From Frankiaceae bacterium (GTDB lineage: Bacteria; Actinomycetota; Actinomycetes; Mycobacteriales; SCTD01), in assembly GCA_026786045.1 (NCBI GenBank), contig JAJAYV010000299.1:1-16124 (forward strand): 16,124 bases of DNA. The letters run 5' to 3'. The notes under the pieces are model-generated. The model did not search any database and was not told the DNA's origin. It saw only the letters and a program-made list of their open reading frames with translations. Position numbers and translations under genes: made by a program. Position 1 is the first letter of the stretch, and each line of letters starts with the position of its first letter. This document shows positions 5,714 to 14,872 of the stretch, one piece after another.

Positions 5714-7825
5714 ATGCGCGTGTGGCCAGGATCGGCCTACCCCCTCGGCGCCACCTACGACGGCACCGGCACCAACTTCGCCCTGTTCTCCGAGGTCGCC
5801 GACCGCGTCGAGCTGAGCCTGTTCGACGAGGACGGCACCGAGACGCGCATCCGGCTGCCCGAGCGGGACGCGTTCGTCTGGCACGGCTACCTGCCCAACG
5901 TCGGCCCCGGGCAGCGGTACGGCTACCGCGTCTCCGGGCCGTACGAACCCGAGAACGGCCACCGGTGCAACCCCAGCAAGTTGCTGCTCGACCCCTACGC
6001 CAAGGCCGTCGACGGCGACATCGACTGGTCGCAGGCCTGCTTCAGCTACACCTGGGGCGACGAGGACTCCTTCAATGACGAGGACTCCGCGCCGCACATG
6101 AGCAAGTCGGTCGTCATCAGCCCGTTCTTTGACTGGGACAACGACCGGCAGCCGCGGACCCCGTACAACGAGACGGTCATCTACGAGGCCCACGTCAAGG
6201 GGCTGACCAAGACCCACCCGGACATCCCGGAGGAGGTGCGCGGGACCTACGCCGCTCTCGCCCACCCGGTCATGCTCGATCACTACAAGAAGATCGGCGT
6301 CACCGCGATCGAGCTCATGCCGGTGCACCAGTTCGTGCACGACAAACACCTGGCCGACCGGGGCATGCGCAACTACTGGGGCTACAACACGATCGGCTTC
6401 TTCGCCCCGCACAACGACTACTCCTCGTCCGGCCAGCGCGGCCAGCAGGTCCAGGAGTTCAAGGCGATGGTCAAGGCGCTCCACGCCGAGGGCCTCGAGG
6501 TCATCCTCGACGTCGTCTACAACCACACGGCCGAGGGCAACCAGCTCGGCCCGACGCTGAGCTTCCGCGGCATCGACAACGCCGCCTACCACCGCCTGGT
6601 CGAGGGCGACGAGAAGCACTACTACGACACGACCGGCACCGGCAACACGTTGCTCATGCGGCACCCGCACACGCTGCAGCTGATCATGGACTCGCTGCGC
6701 TACTGGGTGACGGAGATGCACGTCGACGGGTTCCGCTTCGATCTCGCCTCGACGCTGGCCCGCCAGTTCCACGAGGTGGACCGGCTGTCGGCGTTCTTCG
6801 ACCTGGTCCAGCAGGACCCGGTCGTCAGCCAGGCCAAGCTCATCGCCGAGCCGTGGGACGTCGGCGAGGGCGGCTACAACGTCGGTGGCTTCCCGCCGCT
6901 GTGGACCGAGTGGAACGGCAAATACCGCGACACCATGCGCGACTACTGGCGCGGCGAGCCCGAGACGCTCGCGGAGTTCGCCTCGCGCCTGACCGGCTCG
7001 GCCGACCTGTACGAGAACGACGGCCGCCGGCCGTACGCCTCGATCAACTTCGTCACCGCCCACGACGGCTTCACGATGCACGACCTCGTCTCCTACAACG
7101 ACAAGCGCAACGAGGCCAACGGCGAGGGCGGCAATGACGGCGAGAGCCACAACAGCAGCTGGAACTGCGGCGTCGAGGGCGACACCGACGACCTCGAGGT
7201 CGTCGCGATGCGCGAGCAGCAGAAGCGCAACTTCCTCACCACGCTGTTCCTGAGCCAGGGCGTGCCGATGCTGCTGCACGGTGACGAGCTCGGCCGCACC
7301 CAGGGCGGCAACAACAACGTCTACGCCCAGGACAATGAGATCGCCTGGGTCGACTGGGACCGTGCCAAGGACTTCGAGGTCCTCACGGATTTCGTCTCGC
7401 GGCTGTCCGAGCTGCGCAAGGAGCACCCGGTCTTTCGGCGCCGCAGGCACTTCCGAGATCGCCCAGTGCGCGGGAGCGCCATCGAGGACATCGGCTGGTA
7501 CACCCCGGCCGGCGAGGAGATGAGCGACGACGACTGGGACTCCGGCTTCGACAAGTCCGTCACCGTCTTCCTCAACGGCGACGGGATCCGCGAGCCGGAC
7601 CCGCGCGGCGAGCGGGTCACCGACGACTCGTTCTTCCTCGTCTTCAACGGCAGCCACGAGGTGAGCGACTTCACGCTGCCCGACCTCGGCGCCGGCGAGC
7701 GCTGGCAGGTCGAGATCGACACGGCCGCGCCGATGCTCGGCGACGTCGAGGACCGCACCGTCAAGACCGGCGAGCCGGTCGAGGTCGAGGCCCGCTCGGT
7801 GCAGGTCCTGCGGAAGGTCTTCTAG
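5714..7825 (+). CDS. glgX: Glycogen debranching enzyme GlgX/TreX
   Basis: 703 residues, normal for this isoamylase-type family. It hydrolyses alpha-1,6 branch linkages of glycogen or maltodextrin to give linear chains in the cytoplasm. The N-terminal CBM48 part (PLGATYDGTGTNFALFSEVA DRVELSLFDEDG) is followed by a GH13 barrel with all four conserved regions: DVVYNHTAEGN, DGFRFDLAST with nucleophile D343, LIAEPWDVGEGGYNVG with acid/base E379, and FVTAHDGFTMHDL with D451. Region QGVPMLLHGDELGRTQGGNN (about 513-532) and WVDWD are also typical of GlgX. AGAAGG at 5698-5703 precedes ATG 5714. Its TAG overlaps the treY GTG by one base, so the product serves the TreY-TreZ route and treX would be an equally good name. 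Confidence 0.97.
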   Translation: MRVWPGSAYPLGATYDGTGTNFALFSEVADRVELSLFDEDGTETRIRLPERDAFVWHGYLPNVGPGQRYGYRVSGPYEPENGHRCNPSKLLLDPYAKAVDGDIDWSQACFSYTWGDEDSFNDEDSAPHMSKSVVISPFFDWDNDRQPRTPYNETVIYEAHVKGLTKTHPDIPEEVRGTYAALAHPVMLDHYKKIGVTAIELMPVHQFVHDKHLADRGMRNYWGYNTIGFFAPHNDYSSSGQRGQQVQEFKAMVKALHAEGLEVILDVVYNHTAEGNQLGPTLSFRGIDNAAYHRLVEGDEKHYYDTTGTGNTLLMRHPHTLQLIMDSLRYWVTEMHVDGFRFDLASTLARQFHEVDRLSAFFDLVQQDPVVSQAKLIAEPWDVGEGGYNVGGFPPLWTEWNGKYRDTMRDYWRGEPETLAEFASRLTGSADLYENDGRRPYASINFVTAHDGFTMHDLVSYNDKRNEANGEGGNDGESHNSSWNCGVEGDTDDLEVVAMREQQKRNFLTTLFLSQGVPMLLHGDELGRTQGGNNNVYAQDNEIAWVDWDRAKDFEVLTDFVSRLSELRKEHPVFRRRRHFRDRPVRGSAIEDIGWYTPAGEEMSDDDWDSGFDKSVTVFLNGDGIREPDPRGERVTDDSFFLVFNGSHEVSDFTLPDLGAGERWQVEIDTAAPMLGDVEDRTVKTGEPVEVEARSVQVLRKVF

Positions 7826-10251
7826 TGCGGGTCGTCGACGGAAGGCCGGTGCCGGTCTCGACCTACCGCGTCCAGCTGCGGCCCCCATCGGGATCAGGGA
7901 CTGCCGACGACCATCCCGGCTTCGGCTTCGACGACGCCGCGGCGGTCGTGCCCTACCTCGCCGACCTCGGGGTGACCCACCTCTACTGCTCCCCCTACCT
8001 GCAGGCCGCTCCCGGCTCGGCGCACGGCTACGACGTCGTCGACCACGGCCGCCTCAACGCCGAGCTCGGCGGCGAGCAGGCCTTCACGCGGATGGTCGCG
8101 GCCTGCCGCGCTGCCGGCCTGGGCATCGTGCTCGACGTGGTGCCGAACCACATGGCGGTCAGCGAGCCGCAGTCGCAGAACGCCGCGTGGTGGTCGCTGC
8201 TGCGCGACGGGCGCGACTCGCCGTACGCCGACTGGTTCGACGTGGACTGGGACAGCGCCGACAACCCCGGCAAGGTGCTCGTCCCAGTGCTCGGGGCGCC
8301 GCTCGGCGAGGTGCTTGACGAGCTCGAGCTGCTCGAGGACCGGATCCGCTACTACGACCATGAGGTCCCGATCGCGCCCGGCACCCGCGTGGACGGCGAC
8401 GTGGCCGCGACCCTCGAGCGCCAGCACTACCGGCTGGCGCACTGGCGGGTCGCCGGCGAGGAGCTCGACTACCGCCGGTTCTTCGACGTGACCACCCTGG
8501 CCGGGGTGCGGGTCGAGGTGCCGGAGGTCTTCGACGCGACCCACGCGCTGCTGCTTCGGCAGGTGCGCGACGGCGTCCTCGACGGACTGCGCATCGACCA
8601 CCCGGACGGCCTGGCCGACCCCGGCGGCTACCTCGACCGGCTGGCCGAGGCCACCGGCGGCGCCTGGGTCGTCGTCGAGAAGATCCTCGAGCCCGGCGAG
8701 GAGCTGCCGGCGCAGTGGGCCACGGCCGGCACGACCGGCTACGACGCGCTCAACCGGGTGCTCGGCCTGTTCGTCGACCCGGCCGGCGAGATCCCGCTCA
8801 CCTCGCTGTGGACCTCGGTCACCGGCTCCGAGAAGTCGTACGAGGACGTCATCGATGAGACCAAGCATCTCGTCCTGCGCGAGGTGCTGGCCGCCGAGGT
8901 GAACCGTCTGACCGAGCTCGGCCTTCGGCTCTGCCGCACCGACCCGTCGCTGCGCGACACGACCCGGGCCGGACTGCGCGAGGCGCTGGTCGAGGTGCTG
9001 GCCGGCTTCGACGTCTACCGCGCCTACCTCCCGCCGACCGGCCCGGCCGACGCGACCGCCCGCGCCCACGTCGACGCGGCCATGGCCCGCGGGCGCACGG
9101 TGCTCCCCGGCCGGGTCGCCGAGGTCGAGGTCGTACGGCGGCTCGTCCTCGCCGAGGGGCCGTCGGGTCCGGAGGCGCGAGAGTTCGTGACCCGCTTCCA
9201 GCAGACCTGCGGTCCGGTCATGGCGAAGGGCGTCGAGGACACCGCCTTCTACCGCTACCTGCGGCTGTCGGCGCTCAACGAGGTCGGCGGCGACCCCGGT
9301 CGCTTCGGCCTACCGGTGAGGGAGTTCCACGAGGCGTGCCGGGTCCAGCAGGAGCAGTGGCCCGCGTCGATGACGACCCTGTCGACGCACGACACCAAGC
9401 GCTCCGAGGACGTCCGCGCCCGGCTGGTGCTGCTCGCGCAGTGCCCGAGCGAGTGGGGCGACGCGGTGACCCGCTGGCACGCCGCCGCCGCCCACCACCG
9501 CTCCCCCGCCGGCCCCGACGCGGCGACCGAGCAGCTCGTCTGGCAGACGCTCGTCGGTGCGTGGCCGCTGAGCGCGGACCGGGCGGTGGCCTACGTCGAG
9601 AAGGCCACCCGTGAGGCGAAGGCCCGCACGTCCTGGGTGGACCCCGAGCCGGCGTTCGACGAAGCAGTCCAGGCGTTCGTCCGGGCCGTGCTCGCCGACG
9701 AGGCGATCGTCACTGATGTCGAGTCTTTCGTGGCGCGGCTGACACCCGCCTGGCAGGTGACGGCGCTGGCGCAGAAGGCCGTGCAGCTGACGATGCCCGG
9801 CGTCGCCGACACCTACCAGGGCACCGAGCTGTGGGACCTGTCGCTGGTCGACCCCGACAACCGCCGTCCGGTCGACTACGACGCGCGGCGCGCTGCCCTG
9901 GCCGGCGTGGACGGCGGCGCGCCGTCGCTCGACGACCTCGGCACGGCCAAGCTGCACCTCGTCGCTCGCTTGCTGCGGCTGCGCCGCGAGCAGCCCGAGA
10001 CGTTCCTGTCGGGGGCGTACGACGGCCTGGACGTCGGGGCCCGCGCGGTCGGCTTCATGCGCGGGGACCGGGTCCTGACGGTCGCACCGACCCGTGCGCT
10101 CGCCGTCGAGGGCACCGGGTGGGGCGCCGACGCCGTCGACCTGCCCGCGGGCAGCTGGCGCGACCTGGTGACTGGGGTGGAGCGGTCCGGGACCGTGCCG
10201 CTCGCCGAACTACTGGCCGGCTTCCCCGTGGCCGTCCTGGTGCGCGACTAG
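7825..10251 (+). CDS. treY: Maltooligosyltrehalose synthase TreY
   Basis: 808 residues, within the family range. It isomerises the reducing-end alpha-1,4 linkage of maltooligosaccharides to alpha,alpha-1,1, forming maltooligosyltrehalose. Diagnostic TreY segments are STYRVQLRPP near the start, THLYCSPYLQAAPGSAHGYD VVDH, LDVVPNHMAV, GLRIDHPDGLADP with nucleophile D258, VVEKILEPGEELP with acid/base E285 plus WATAGTTGYD, and TTLSTHDTKRSEDVRARL with D523. KGVEDTAFYRYLRL, VQLTMPGVADTYQGTELWDL SLVDPDNRRPVD complete the family picture. GTG 7825 overlaps the glgX stop (TAGTG) and GGAAGG at 7812-7817 lies seven bases ahead, giving coupled translation. No missing residues were noticed. Supplies the substrate of TreZ, encoded next. 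Confidence 0.97.
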   Translation: MRVVDGRPVPVSTYRVQLRPPSGSGTADDHPGFGFDDAAAVVPYLADLGVTHLYCSPYLQAAPGSAHGYDVVDHGRLNAELGGEQAFTRMVAACRAAGLGIVLDVVPNHMAVSEPQSQNAAWWSLLRDGRDSPYADWFDVDWDSADNPGKVLVPVLGAPLGEVLDELELLEDRIRYYDHEVPIAPGTRVDGDVAATLERQHYRLAHWRVAGEELDYRRFFDVTTLAGVRVEVPEVFDATHALLLRQVRDGVLDGLRIDHPDGLADPGGYLDRLAEATGGAWVVVEKILEPGEELPAQWATAGTTGYDALNRVLGLFVDPAGEIPLTSLWTSVTGSEKSYEDVIDETKHLVLREVLAAEVNRLTELGLRLCRTDPSLRDTTRAGLREALVEVLAGFDVYRAYLPPTGPADATARAHVDAAMARGRTVLPGRVAEVEVVRRLVLAEGPSGPEAREFVTRFQQTCGPVMAKGVEDTAFYRYLRLSALNEVGGDPGRFGLPVREFHEACRVQQEQWPASMTTLSTHDTKRSEDVRARLVLLAQCPSEWGDAVTRWHAAAAHHRSPAGPDAATEQLVWQTLVGAWPLSADRAVAYVEKATREAKARTSWVDPEPAFDEAVQAFVRAVLADEAIVTDVESFVARLTPAWQVTALAQKAVQLTMPGVADTYQGTELWDLSLVDPDNRRPVDYDARRAALAGVDGGAPSLDDLGTAKLHLVARLLRLRREQPETFLSGAYDGLDVGARAVGFMRGDRVLTVAPTRALAVEGTGWGADAVDLPAGSWRDLVTGVERSGTVPLAELLAGFPVAVLVRD

Positions 10252-10280
10252 GCGCGCCCGGCCCGGGCAGGAGCGTGGCC

Positions 10281-12008
10281 ATGACGACTCTGCGCGTGTG
10301 GGCCCCTCGACCGAGCGAGGTGGAGGTGGAGGTGGACGGGACGCGAACCCCGCTGGTCCAGGATGACGGCGGCTGGTGGACCGGGGAGGTCGGCGGGCCG
10401 GGCACCGACTACGCGCTCGTGCTCGACGGCGGCGTGCCGCGGCCGGACCCGCGCAGCGCCTGGCAGCCGCACGGCGTGCACGGCCCCTCCCGCGTCGTCG
10501 CCCACGACGCCTTCGCCTGGACCGACGCGACCTGGCGCGGCGTGGCCCTGCCCGGCAGCGTCCTCTACGAGCTGCACGTCGGGACCTTCACGCCGGCGGG
10601 CAGCTTCGACGCCGCGATCGAGCGGCTCGACCACCTCGTCGAGCTGGGCGTCAGCGCCGTCGAGCTGCTGCCGTGCAACGCCTTCGCCGGCCGCTGGGGC
10701 TGGGGCTACGACGGCGTCGCGTGGTTCGCGGTGCACGAGCCGTACGGCGGCCCGGACGGGCTCAAGCGCTTCGTCGACGCCTGCCACGCCCGCGGGCTCG
10801 GCGTCGTCATGGACGTCGTCTACAACCACCTCGGACCGGCCGGGAACTACCTGCCGGAGTTCGGCCCGTACCTCACCGAGGACCACACGACCCCGTGGGG
10901 GCCGGCGGTGAACCTCGACCGGACGGGGTCGGACGAGGTGCGCCGGTACGTGCTGGACAGCGCGCTGATGTGGCTGCGCGACTACCACGTCGACGGGCTG
11001 CGTGTCGACGCCGTGCACGCCCTGGTCGACGAGCGGGCCACCCCGCTGCTCGAAGAGCTGTCGGTCGAGGTCGAGGCGCTGGGCGCGCACCTGCACAAGC
11101 CGCTGTTCCTCATCGCCGAGAGCGACCTCAACGACGCGCGCATGGTGACGGCCCGCGAGGCGGGCGGGCTGGGCTTCGACGGGCAGTGGGCCGACGACGT
11201 CCACCACGCGCTGCACGCCAACCTCACCGGCGAGAGTGCCGGCTACTACGGCGACTTCACGGGCCTGCCGGTGCTGGCCAAGGTGCTGTCCGACGTGTTC
11301 CTCCACGACGGCCGCTGGTCGTCCTTCCGCCAGCGCACGCACGGCCGGCCGGTGCCCGCCACGGTGCCGGGGCACCGCTTCGTGGTCTACCTCCAGGACC
11401 ACGACCAGGTCGGCAACCGGGCCACGGGCGACCGGATCTCCGCGACGCTGTCGGGCGGCCTGCTCAAGGTCGGGGCGGCGCTGCTGCTCACCTCGCCGTT
11501 CACCCCAATGCTGTGGATGGGCGAGGAGTGGGGCGCCCGCACGCCGTGGCTGTTCTTCTCCGACCACGAGGGCGAGCTCGGCGAGGCCGTCCGCACAGGC
11601 CGGCGGGCCGAGATGGGCTCGCACGGATGGGACACCGAAGAGGTCCCCGACCCGCAGGACGAGGCGACCGTGCGGGCCTCGACCCTCGACTGGGACGAGC
11701 TCGCGCAGGACCAGCACGCCGCGCTGCTGGCCTGGACGCGGGACCTGATCGCCCTGCGGCGGGCCCGCCCGGAGCTGTCCGACGGGCACCGCGACCGCAC
11801 GGCGGTGACGTACGACGAGGCGGATCGCTGGCTGGTCGTGCGGCGCGGACGGGTGGCGATCGTGGTCAACCTGGCCGGCGAGCGCCGGTCGGTGCCACTG
11901 ACCGGCAGCCCACAGGCGGTGCTGCTGGCCAGCGAGCCCGGGGTGGAGCACGCCGACCGGCAGATCTCTCTGGCGGGCGAGTCGGTCGCGGTGGTCGAGC
12001 TGGCCTGA
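10281..12008 (+). CDS. treZ: Maltooligosyltrehalose trehalohydrolase TreZ
   Basis: 575 residues. It cuts the alpha-1,4 bond next to the trehalosyl end of the TreY product and releases free trehalose. An N-terminal domain (TLRVWAPRPSEVEVEVDG, DPRSAWQPHGVHGPSRVV) precedes the GH13 barrel: YELHVGTFTPAGSFDAAIER, NAFAGRWGWGYDGV, DVVYNHLGPAGNY, GLRVDAVHAL with nucleophile D243, LIAESDLND with acid/base E280, and YLQDHDQVGNR with D375. FTPMLWMGEEWGARTPWLFF SDH is the usual TreZ substrate-end motif. The frame is open far upstream through treY, but ATG 10281 is right because homology begins there and AGGAG (10269-10273) stands seven bases before it. Positions of the triad are close to those known for Sulfolobus TreZ. 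Confidence 0.97.
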   Translation: MTTLRVWAPRPSEVEVEVDGTRTPLVQDDGGWWTGEVGGPGTDYALVLDGGVPRPDPRSAWQPHGVHGPSRVVAHDAFAWTDATWRGVALPGSVLYELHVGTFTPAGSFDAAIERLDHLVELGVSAVELLPCNAFAGRWGWGYDGVAWFAVHEPYGGPDGLKRFVDACHARGLGVVMDVVYNHLGPAGNYLPEFGPYLTEDHTTPWGPAVNLDRTGSDEVRRYVLDSALMWLRDYHVDGLRVDAVHALVDERATPLLEELSVEVEALGAHLHKPLFLIAESDLNDARMVTAREAGGLGFDGQWADDVHHALHANLTGESAGYYGDFTGLPVLAKVLSDVFLHDGRWSSFRQRTHGRPVPATVPGHRFVVYLQDHDQVGNRATGDRISATLSGGLLKVGAALLLTSPFTPMLWMGEEWGARTPWLFFSDHEGELGEAVRTGRRAEMGSHGWDTEEVPDPQDEATVRASTLDWDELAQDQHAALLAWTRDLIALRRARPELSDGHRDRTAVTYDEADRWLVVRRGRVAIVVNLAGERRSVPLTGSPQAVLLASEPGVEHADRQISLAGESVAVVELA

Positions 12009-12035
12009 GACCGGGCGCGCCATCGCCGCGAGCCC

Positions 12036-12041
12036 TATCGT
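12036..12041 (+). promoter_or_regulatory. Candidate leaderless -10 box (TATCGT)
   Basis: TATCGT fits the actinobacterial TANNNT -10 pattern and is separated from ATG 12049 by exactly seven bases, placing the transcription start on the A of the start codon. The 40-base gap after treZ has no Shine-Dalgarno near this ATG. The oxidoreductase gene may therefore have its own leaderless transcript in addition to any read-through from the trehalose operon. Confidence 0.5.
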
Positions 12042-12048
12042 CGCCGCC

Positions 12049-13482
12049 ATGATCCCGGCGGCGCTCGAGACCGACTACCTGGTCGTCGGCGCCGGTGCGA
12101 CGGGCATGGCTTTCGCCGACACCCTGCTCGCCGAGAGCGACGCCAGCATCACGATCGTCGACCGGAACGGCAAGCCGGGCGGGCACTGGAACGACGCCTA
12201 CCCGTTCGTCACGCTGCACCAGCCGTCCGCCTTCTACGGCGTCGGCTCGACCGAGCTCGGCACGGGACGCAAGGACACGACCGGGCCCAACCAGGGCCTG
12301 TACGAGCTGGCCTCCGGCGCCGAGGTCAGCGGATACTACGACCGGGTCATGAGCTCGCACCTGTTGCCCAGCGGCCGGGTGCAGTACTTCCCGATGTGCG
12401 ACTACGAGCGCGACGAGGCGGGCGGGCACCGGTTCCGGTCGCTGCTGTCCGGCGCGACGACGACGGTCGACGTGCGCCGCAAGGTCGTGGACGCGACGTA
12501 CGGCAGTCCGTCGGTCCCGTCGACGCACGTCCCGCGCTTCTCGGTGGAGCCCGGCGTCCGGCTGGTCCCGCCCAACGCCCTGCCCGGCCTGGCCGCGGGA
12601 AGCGCCCCGCTGCCGCGCCGCTTCGTCGTGCTTGGCGGCGGCAAGACCGCCATGGACACCTGTGTCTGGCTGTTGCAGAGCGGCGCTGACCCCGACGCGA
12701 TCACCTGGGTGGTGCCGCGCGACTCCTGGCTCATCAACCGGATCACGACGCAGCCCGGTGAGGAGTTCTTCGAGCACTCCATCGGGGGGCAGGCCGCACA
12801 GATGGAGGCCTTCGCGACGGCCACCGGCACCGACGACCTCTTCCTGCGGCTGGAGGCGTGCGGCGCCTTGACCCGCATCGACCGCGACCGTACGCCGACG
12901 ATGTTCCACCTGGCCACGGTGTCGCCGGGCGAGGTCGAGGTGCTCCGGCAGGTGCATGGCGTCGTCCGCCTGGGGCGGGTGCGGGAGCTGCACGCGGACC
13001 GCATGGTGCTCGACGGCGGTGAGGTCGAGGTGGCGACCGACGTCCTGTTCGTCGACTGCACGGCGTCGGCCGTCGAACCCCGGCCGGTGAAGCCGGTGTT
13101 CCAGGACGACACGATCGTGCTCCAGATGCTCCGGCTCCCGCAGCCGGCGTTCAGCGCCTCGCTCATCGCCTATGTCGAGAGCCACGACGACGACGAGGAG
13201 CACAAGAACCTGCTCTGCGGCGCGGTCTTGTTCCCGCACGTGCTCGAGGACTACCCGGCCGCGATGATGACCTCGATGTGGAACCAGTTCCACTGGAGCC
13301 AGGACGAGGCCCTGCGCCGGTGGATCCGGCAGAACCGCCTGGACGGCTTCGGCCGCCTCATCGCCGGCGCGGACCGGGCCGACGAGCACAAACAGGCCGT
13401 CCTCACGCGCTACAAGGAGCAGGCGATGGCCGCGATGGACAACCTGCCGACGCTGATCGCCTCGGGGGCCGGCGGCGCCTGA
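12049..13482 (+). CDS. FAD/NAD(P)-dependent oxidoreductase, monooxygenase-like
   Basis: 477 residues, cytosolic. An N-terminal Rossmann FAD site TDYLVVGAGATGMAFADTLL (GxGxxG at 14-19) is followed by VDRNGKPGGHWNDAYPFVTL HQPSAFYGVG, the GG-x-W motif seen in flavin monooxygenases. A second dinucleotide site RRFVVLGGGKTAMDTCVWLL (about 188-208) probably binds NAD(P)H, followed by TWVVPRDSWLINR. The C-terminal third includes LFVDCTASAVEP and LPQPAFSASLIAYVES. The layout resembles class B-type flavin monooxygenases and the many unassigned actinobacterial NAD(P)/FAD oxidoreductases; the substrate cannot be read from the sequence. ATG 12049 is chosen for the immediate start of the FAD fold and the TATCGT box in front. 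Its position after treXYZ need not mean a shared pathway. Confidence 0.88.
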   Translation: MIPAALETDYLVVGAGATGMAFADTLLAESDASITIVDRNGKPGGHWNDAYPFVTLHQPSAFYGVGSTELGTGRKDTTGPNQGLYELASGAEVSGYYDRVMSSHLLPSGRVQYFPMCDYERDEAGGHRFRSLLSGATTTVDVRRKVVDATYGSPSVPSTHVPRFSVEPGVRLVPPNALPGLAAGSAPLPRRFVVLGGGKTAMDTCVWLLQSGADPDAITWVVPRDSWLINRITTQPGEEFFEHSIGGQAAQMEAFATATGTDDLFLRLEACGALTRIDRDRTPTMFHLATVSPGEVEVLRQVHGVVRLGRVRELHADRMVLDGGEVEVATDVLFVDCTASAVEPRPVKPVFQDDTIVLQMLRLPQPAFSASLIAYVESHDDDEEHKNLLCGAVLFPHVLEDYPAAMMTSMWNQFHWSQDEALRRWIRQNRLDGFGRLIAGADRADEHKQAVLTRYKEQAMAAMDNLPTLIASGAGGA

Positions 13483-13544
13483 GCCCGAGAAGAGGTGTCC
13501 GGCGTCATGGGTCAGCCAGCGGCGACACGGGCACAGCACCTCCC

Positions 13545-14606
13545 ATGCGCATCGTCGTCACAGGGGCCACCGGAAACGTGGGCTCGCAGCTCCTGCCCCA
13601 GCTGCTCGATGCGCCGGAGGTGAGCTCGGTCGTCGGGCTGGCCCGGCGCCTGCCCGACTTCCCCGACCCGCGCGTCGAGTGGCACGCCCTCGACGTCGCC
13701 GAGGGCGACCTGCTCCCGGTCGTCACCGGCGCCGACGTGGTCGTCCACCTCGCCTGGCTGCTGCAGCCCGCGCACGACCCTGACGAGATGCGCCGGGTGA
13801 ACGTGCAGGGCACGGCCCGGGTGCTCGACGCCGTCGCGAGGGCCGGCGTCCCCGCGCTGGTGCACGCCTCCTCGCTCGGGGCGTACTCCCCCGGGCCGAA
13901 GGACCATCGGGTCGACGAGAGCCACCCGACCCTCGGCATCCCTACCTCCCCCTATAGCCGCCACAAGGCCGAGGCCGAGCGGATGCTCGACACGTTCGAG
14001 GTCGAGCACCCCGAGCGCCGCGTCGTACGGCTCCGACCCGGCGTCGTGCTGCAGGCCGGCGCCGCGAGCGAGCTGGCCCGCTACTTCCTCGGGCCGTTCG
14101 TGCCGCAGTCGCTGGTCCGGCCCGCCTTCGTGCCCGTGGTGCCGAAGACGGACCGGCTGGCCTTCCAGGTGGTGCACGCCTCCGACATGGCCCGCGCCTA
14201 CGTGCTGGCCTGCACGAAGCCGGTCACCGGCGCCTTCAACATCGCCGCCGAGCCGGTCATCGACCCGCCCACCCTCGCGGCGCTGCTCGGCGCCCGCCAG
14301 GTGCCCGTCCCGGCATCGGTGCTGCGCGGCATCGTCGAGCTGACCTGGCGACTGCACCTGCAGCCGACCGACCCGGGCTGGGTCGACATCGGCCGGCAGA
14401 CCCCGCTGCTCGACACCACCCGCGCTCGCACCGTGCTGGGCTGGCAGCCGGAGAAGGACGCCGGCGAGGCCCTGCTCGAGACGGTCCGTGCGATGGGCGC
14501 CGGCGAGGGCGGCGACACCCCGGTGCTGCGCCCGCGGGCCGGTTTCCCAGCCCGCGCCTTCGAGGTCGTGCGCGGGCTGGTGCCTGGCGCCAAGGGGACC
14601 GGCTAG
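13545..14606 (+). CDS. NAD-dependent epimerase/dehydratase (extended SDR)
   Basis: 353 residues. MRIVVTGATGNVGSQLLPQL opens the Rossmann fold with GxxGxxG at 7-13; DVVVHLAWLLQPAHDPDEMR RVNVQGTARVLDA is the extended-SDR core; VHASSLGAYSPG gives the catalytic serine region (about 109-110) and SPYSRHKAEAE the catalytic Y137-x3-K141. VVRLRPGVVLQAGAASELAR and FQVVHASDMARAYVLA belong to the substrate domain. These enzymes alter nucleotide sugars or other hydroxyl/keto substrates using NAD(P); the C-terminal part is longer than in sugar epimerases and the substrate is unknown. ATG 13545 begins exactly at the fold, though no Shine-Dalgarno is evident. It lies 62 bases after the oxidoreductase on the same strand, so the two may be co-transcribed; a hairpin follows its stop. 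Confidence 0.92.
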   Translation: MRIVVTGATGNVGSQLLPQLLDAPEVSSVVGLARRLPDFPDPRVEWHALDVAEGDLLPVVTGADVVVHLAWLLQPAHDPDEMRRVNVQGTARVLDAVARAGVPALVHASSLGAYSPGPKDHRVDESHPTLGIPTSPYSRHKAEAERMLDTFEVEHPERRVVRLRPGVVLQAGAASELARYFLGPFVPQSLVRPAFVPVVPKTDRLAFQVVHASDMARAYVLACTKPVTGAFNIAAEPVIDPPTLAALLGARQVPVPASVLRGIVELTWRLHLQPTDPGWVDIGRQTPLLDTTRARTVLGWQPEKDAGEALLETVRAMGAGEGGDTPVLRPRAGFPARAFEVVRGLVPGAKGTG

Positions 14607-14610
14607 CCCG

Positions 14611-14636
14611 CCTGGCCCTGTGCCTCGCGGGCCAGG
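14611..14636 (+). terminator. Hairpin terminator after the epimerase gene
   Basis: CCTGGCCC (14611-14618) pairs perfectly with GGGCCAGG (14629-14636) across a ten-base loop, starting five bases after the epimerase stop. There is no T tract, which is common for actinobacterial hairpin terminators. It ends the rightward gene block. Confidence 0.65.
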
Positions 14637-14872
14637 GACGTCAGCCGACTGACCGCCCGCAGGTACTTCCTGCGCAGACAGGTGCTGTCCTGTGTGGTCT
14701 GGCGCGGTCCAGGAGGCAAAAGCCGCATTCGCGCGCCCTCAACGGGCCGTTACGGCAGTCGACGGTGTCCAGTGGCGGCAAGCGTGTTAGCGAGGCGGTT
14801 AGCCGCGCAACCTCCATGCAACGTTGACCCGGCGCCAGGCCGGCGATCTTGGTCGCCGCAGCTGTGCTGCCA
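14637..14872. other. Intergenic stretch between convergent genes
   Basis: I see no convincing gene in these 236 bases. A short minus-strand frame (14641-14931) is open but cysteine- and arginine-rich with no recognisable family pattern, and overlaps the end of the zinc-finger gene. A small hairpin (GGCGA-TCTTGG-TCGCC, 14842-14857) is visible. Base composition is less extreme than in the genes to the left, which fits a boundary to an accessory region. Confidence 0.4.

Noticed and set aside
4838..7888. Very long minus-strand frame (over 1000 codons) opposite amaP and glgX
   Set aside because: In GC-rich coding DNA the antisense frame rarely meets stops. The translation is Val/Ala/Arg-rich without family sense, and the plus strand encodes a complete GlgX.
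10317..10338. GAGGTG tandem repeats at the start of treZ
   Set aside because: They simply encode an alternating Glu-Val strand in the N-terminal domain and have no sign of repeat instability.
10248..13539. Long minus-strand frames opposite treZ and the flavin oxidoreductase
   Set aside because: Same composition effect; low-complexity repeats of Val-Ala-Asp-Glu and Arg, while the plus strand holds complete conserved enzymes.
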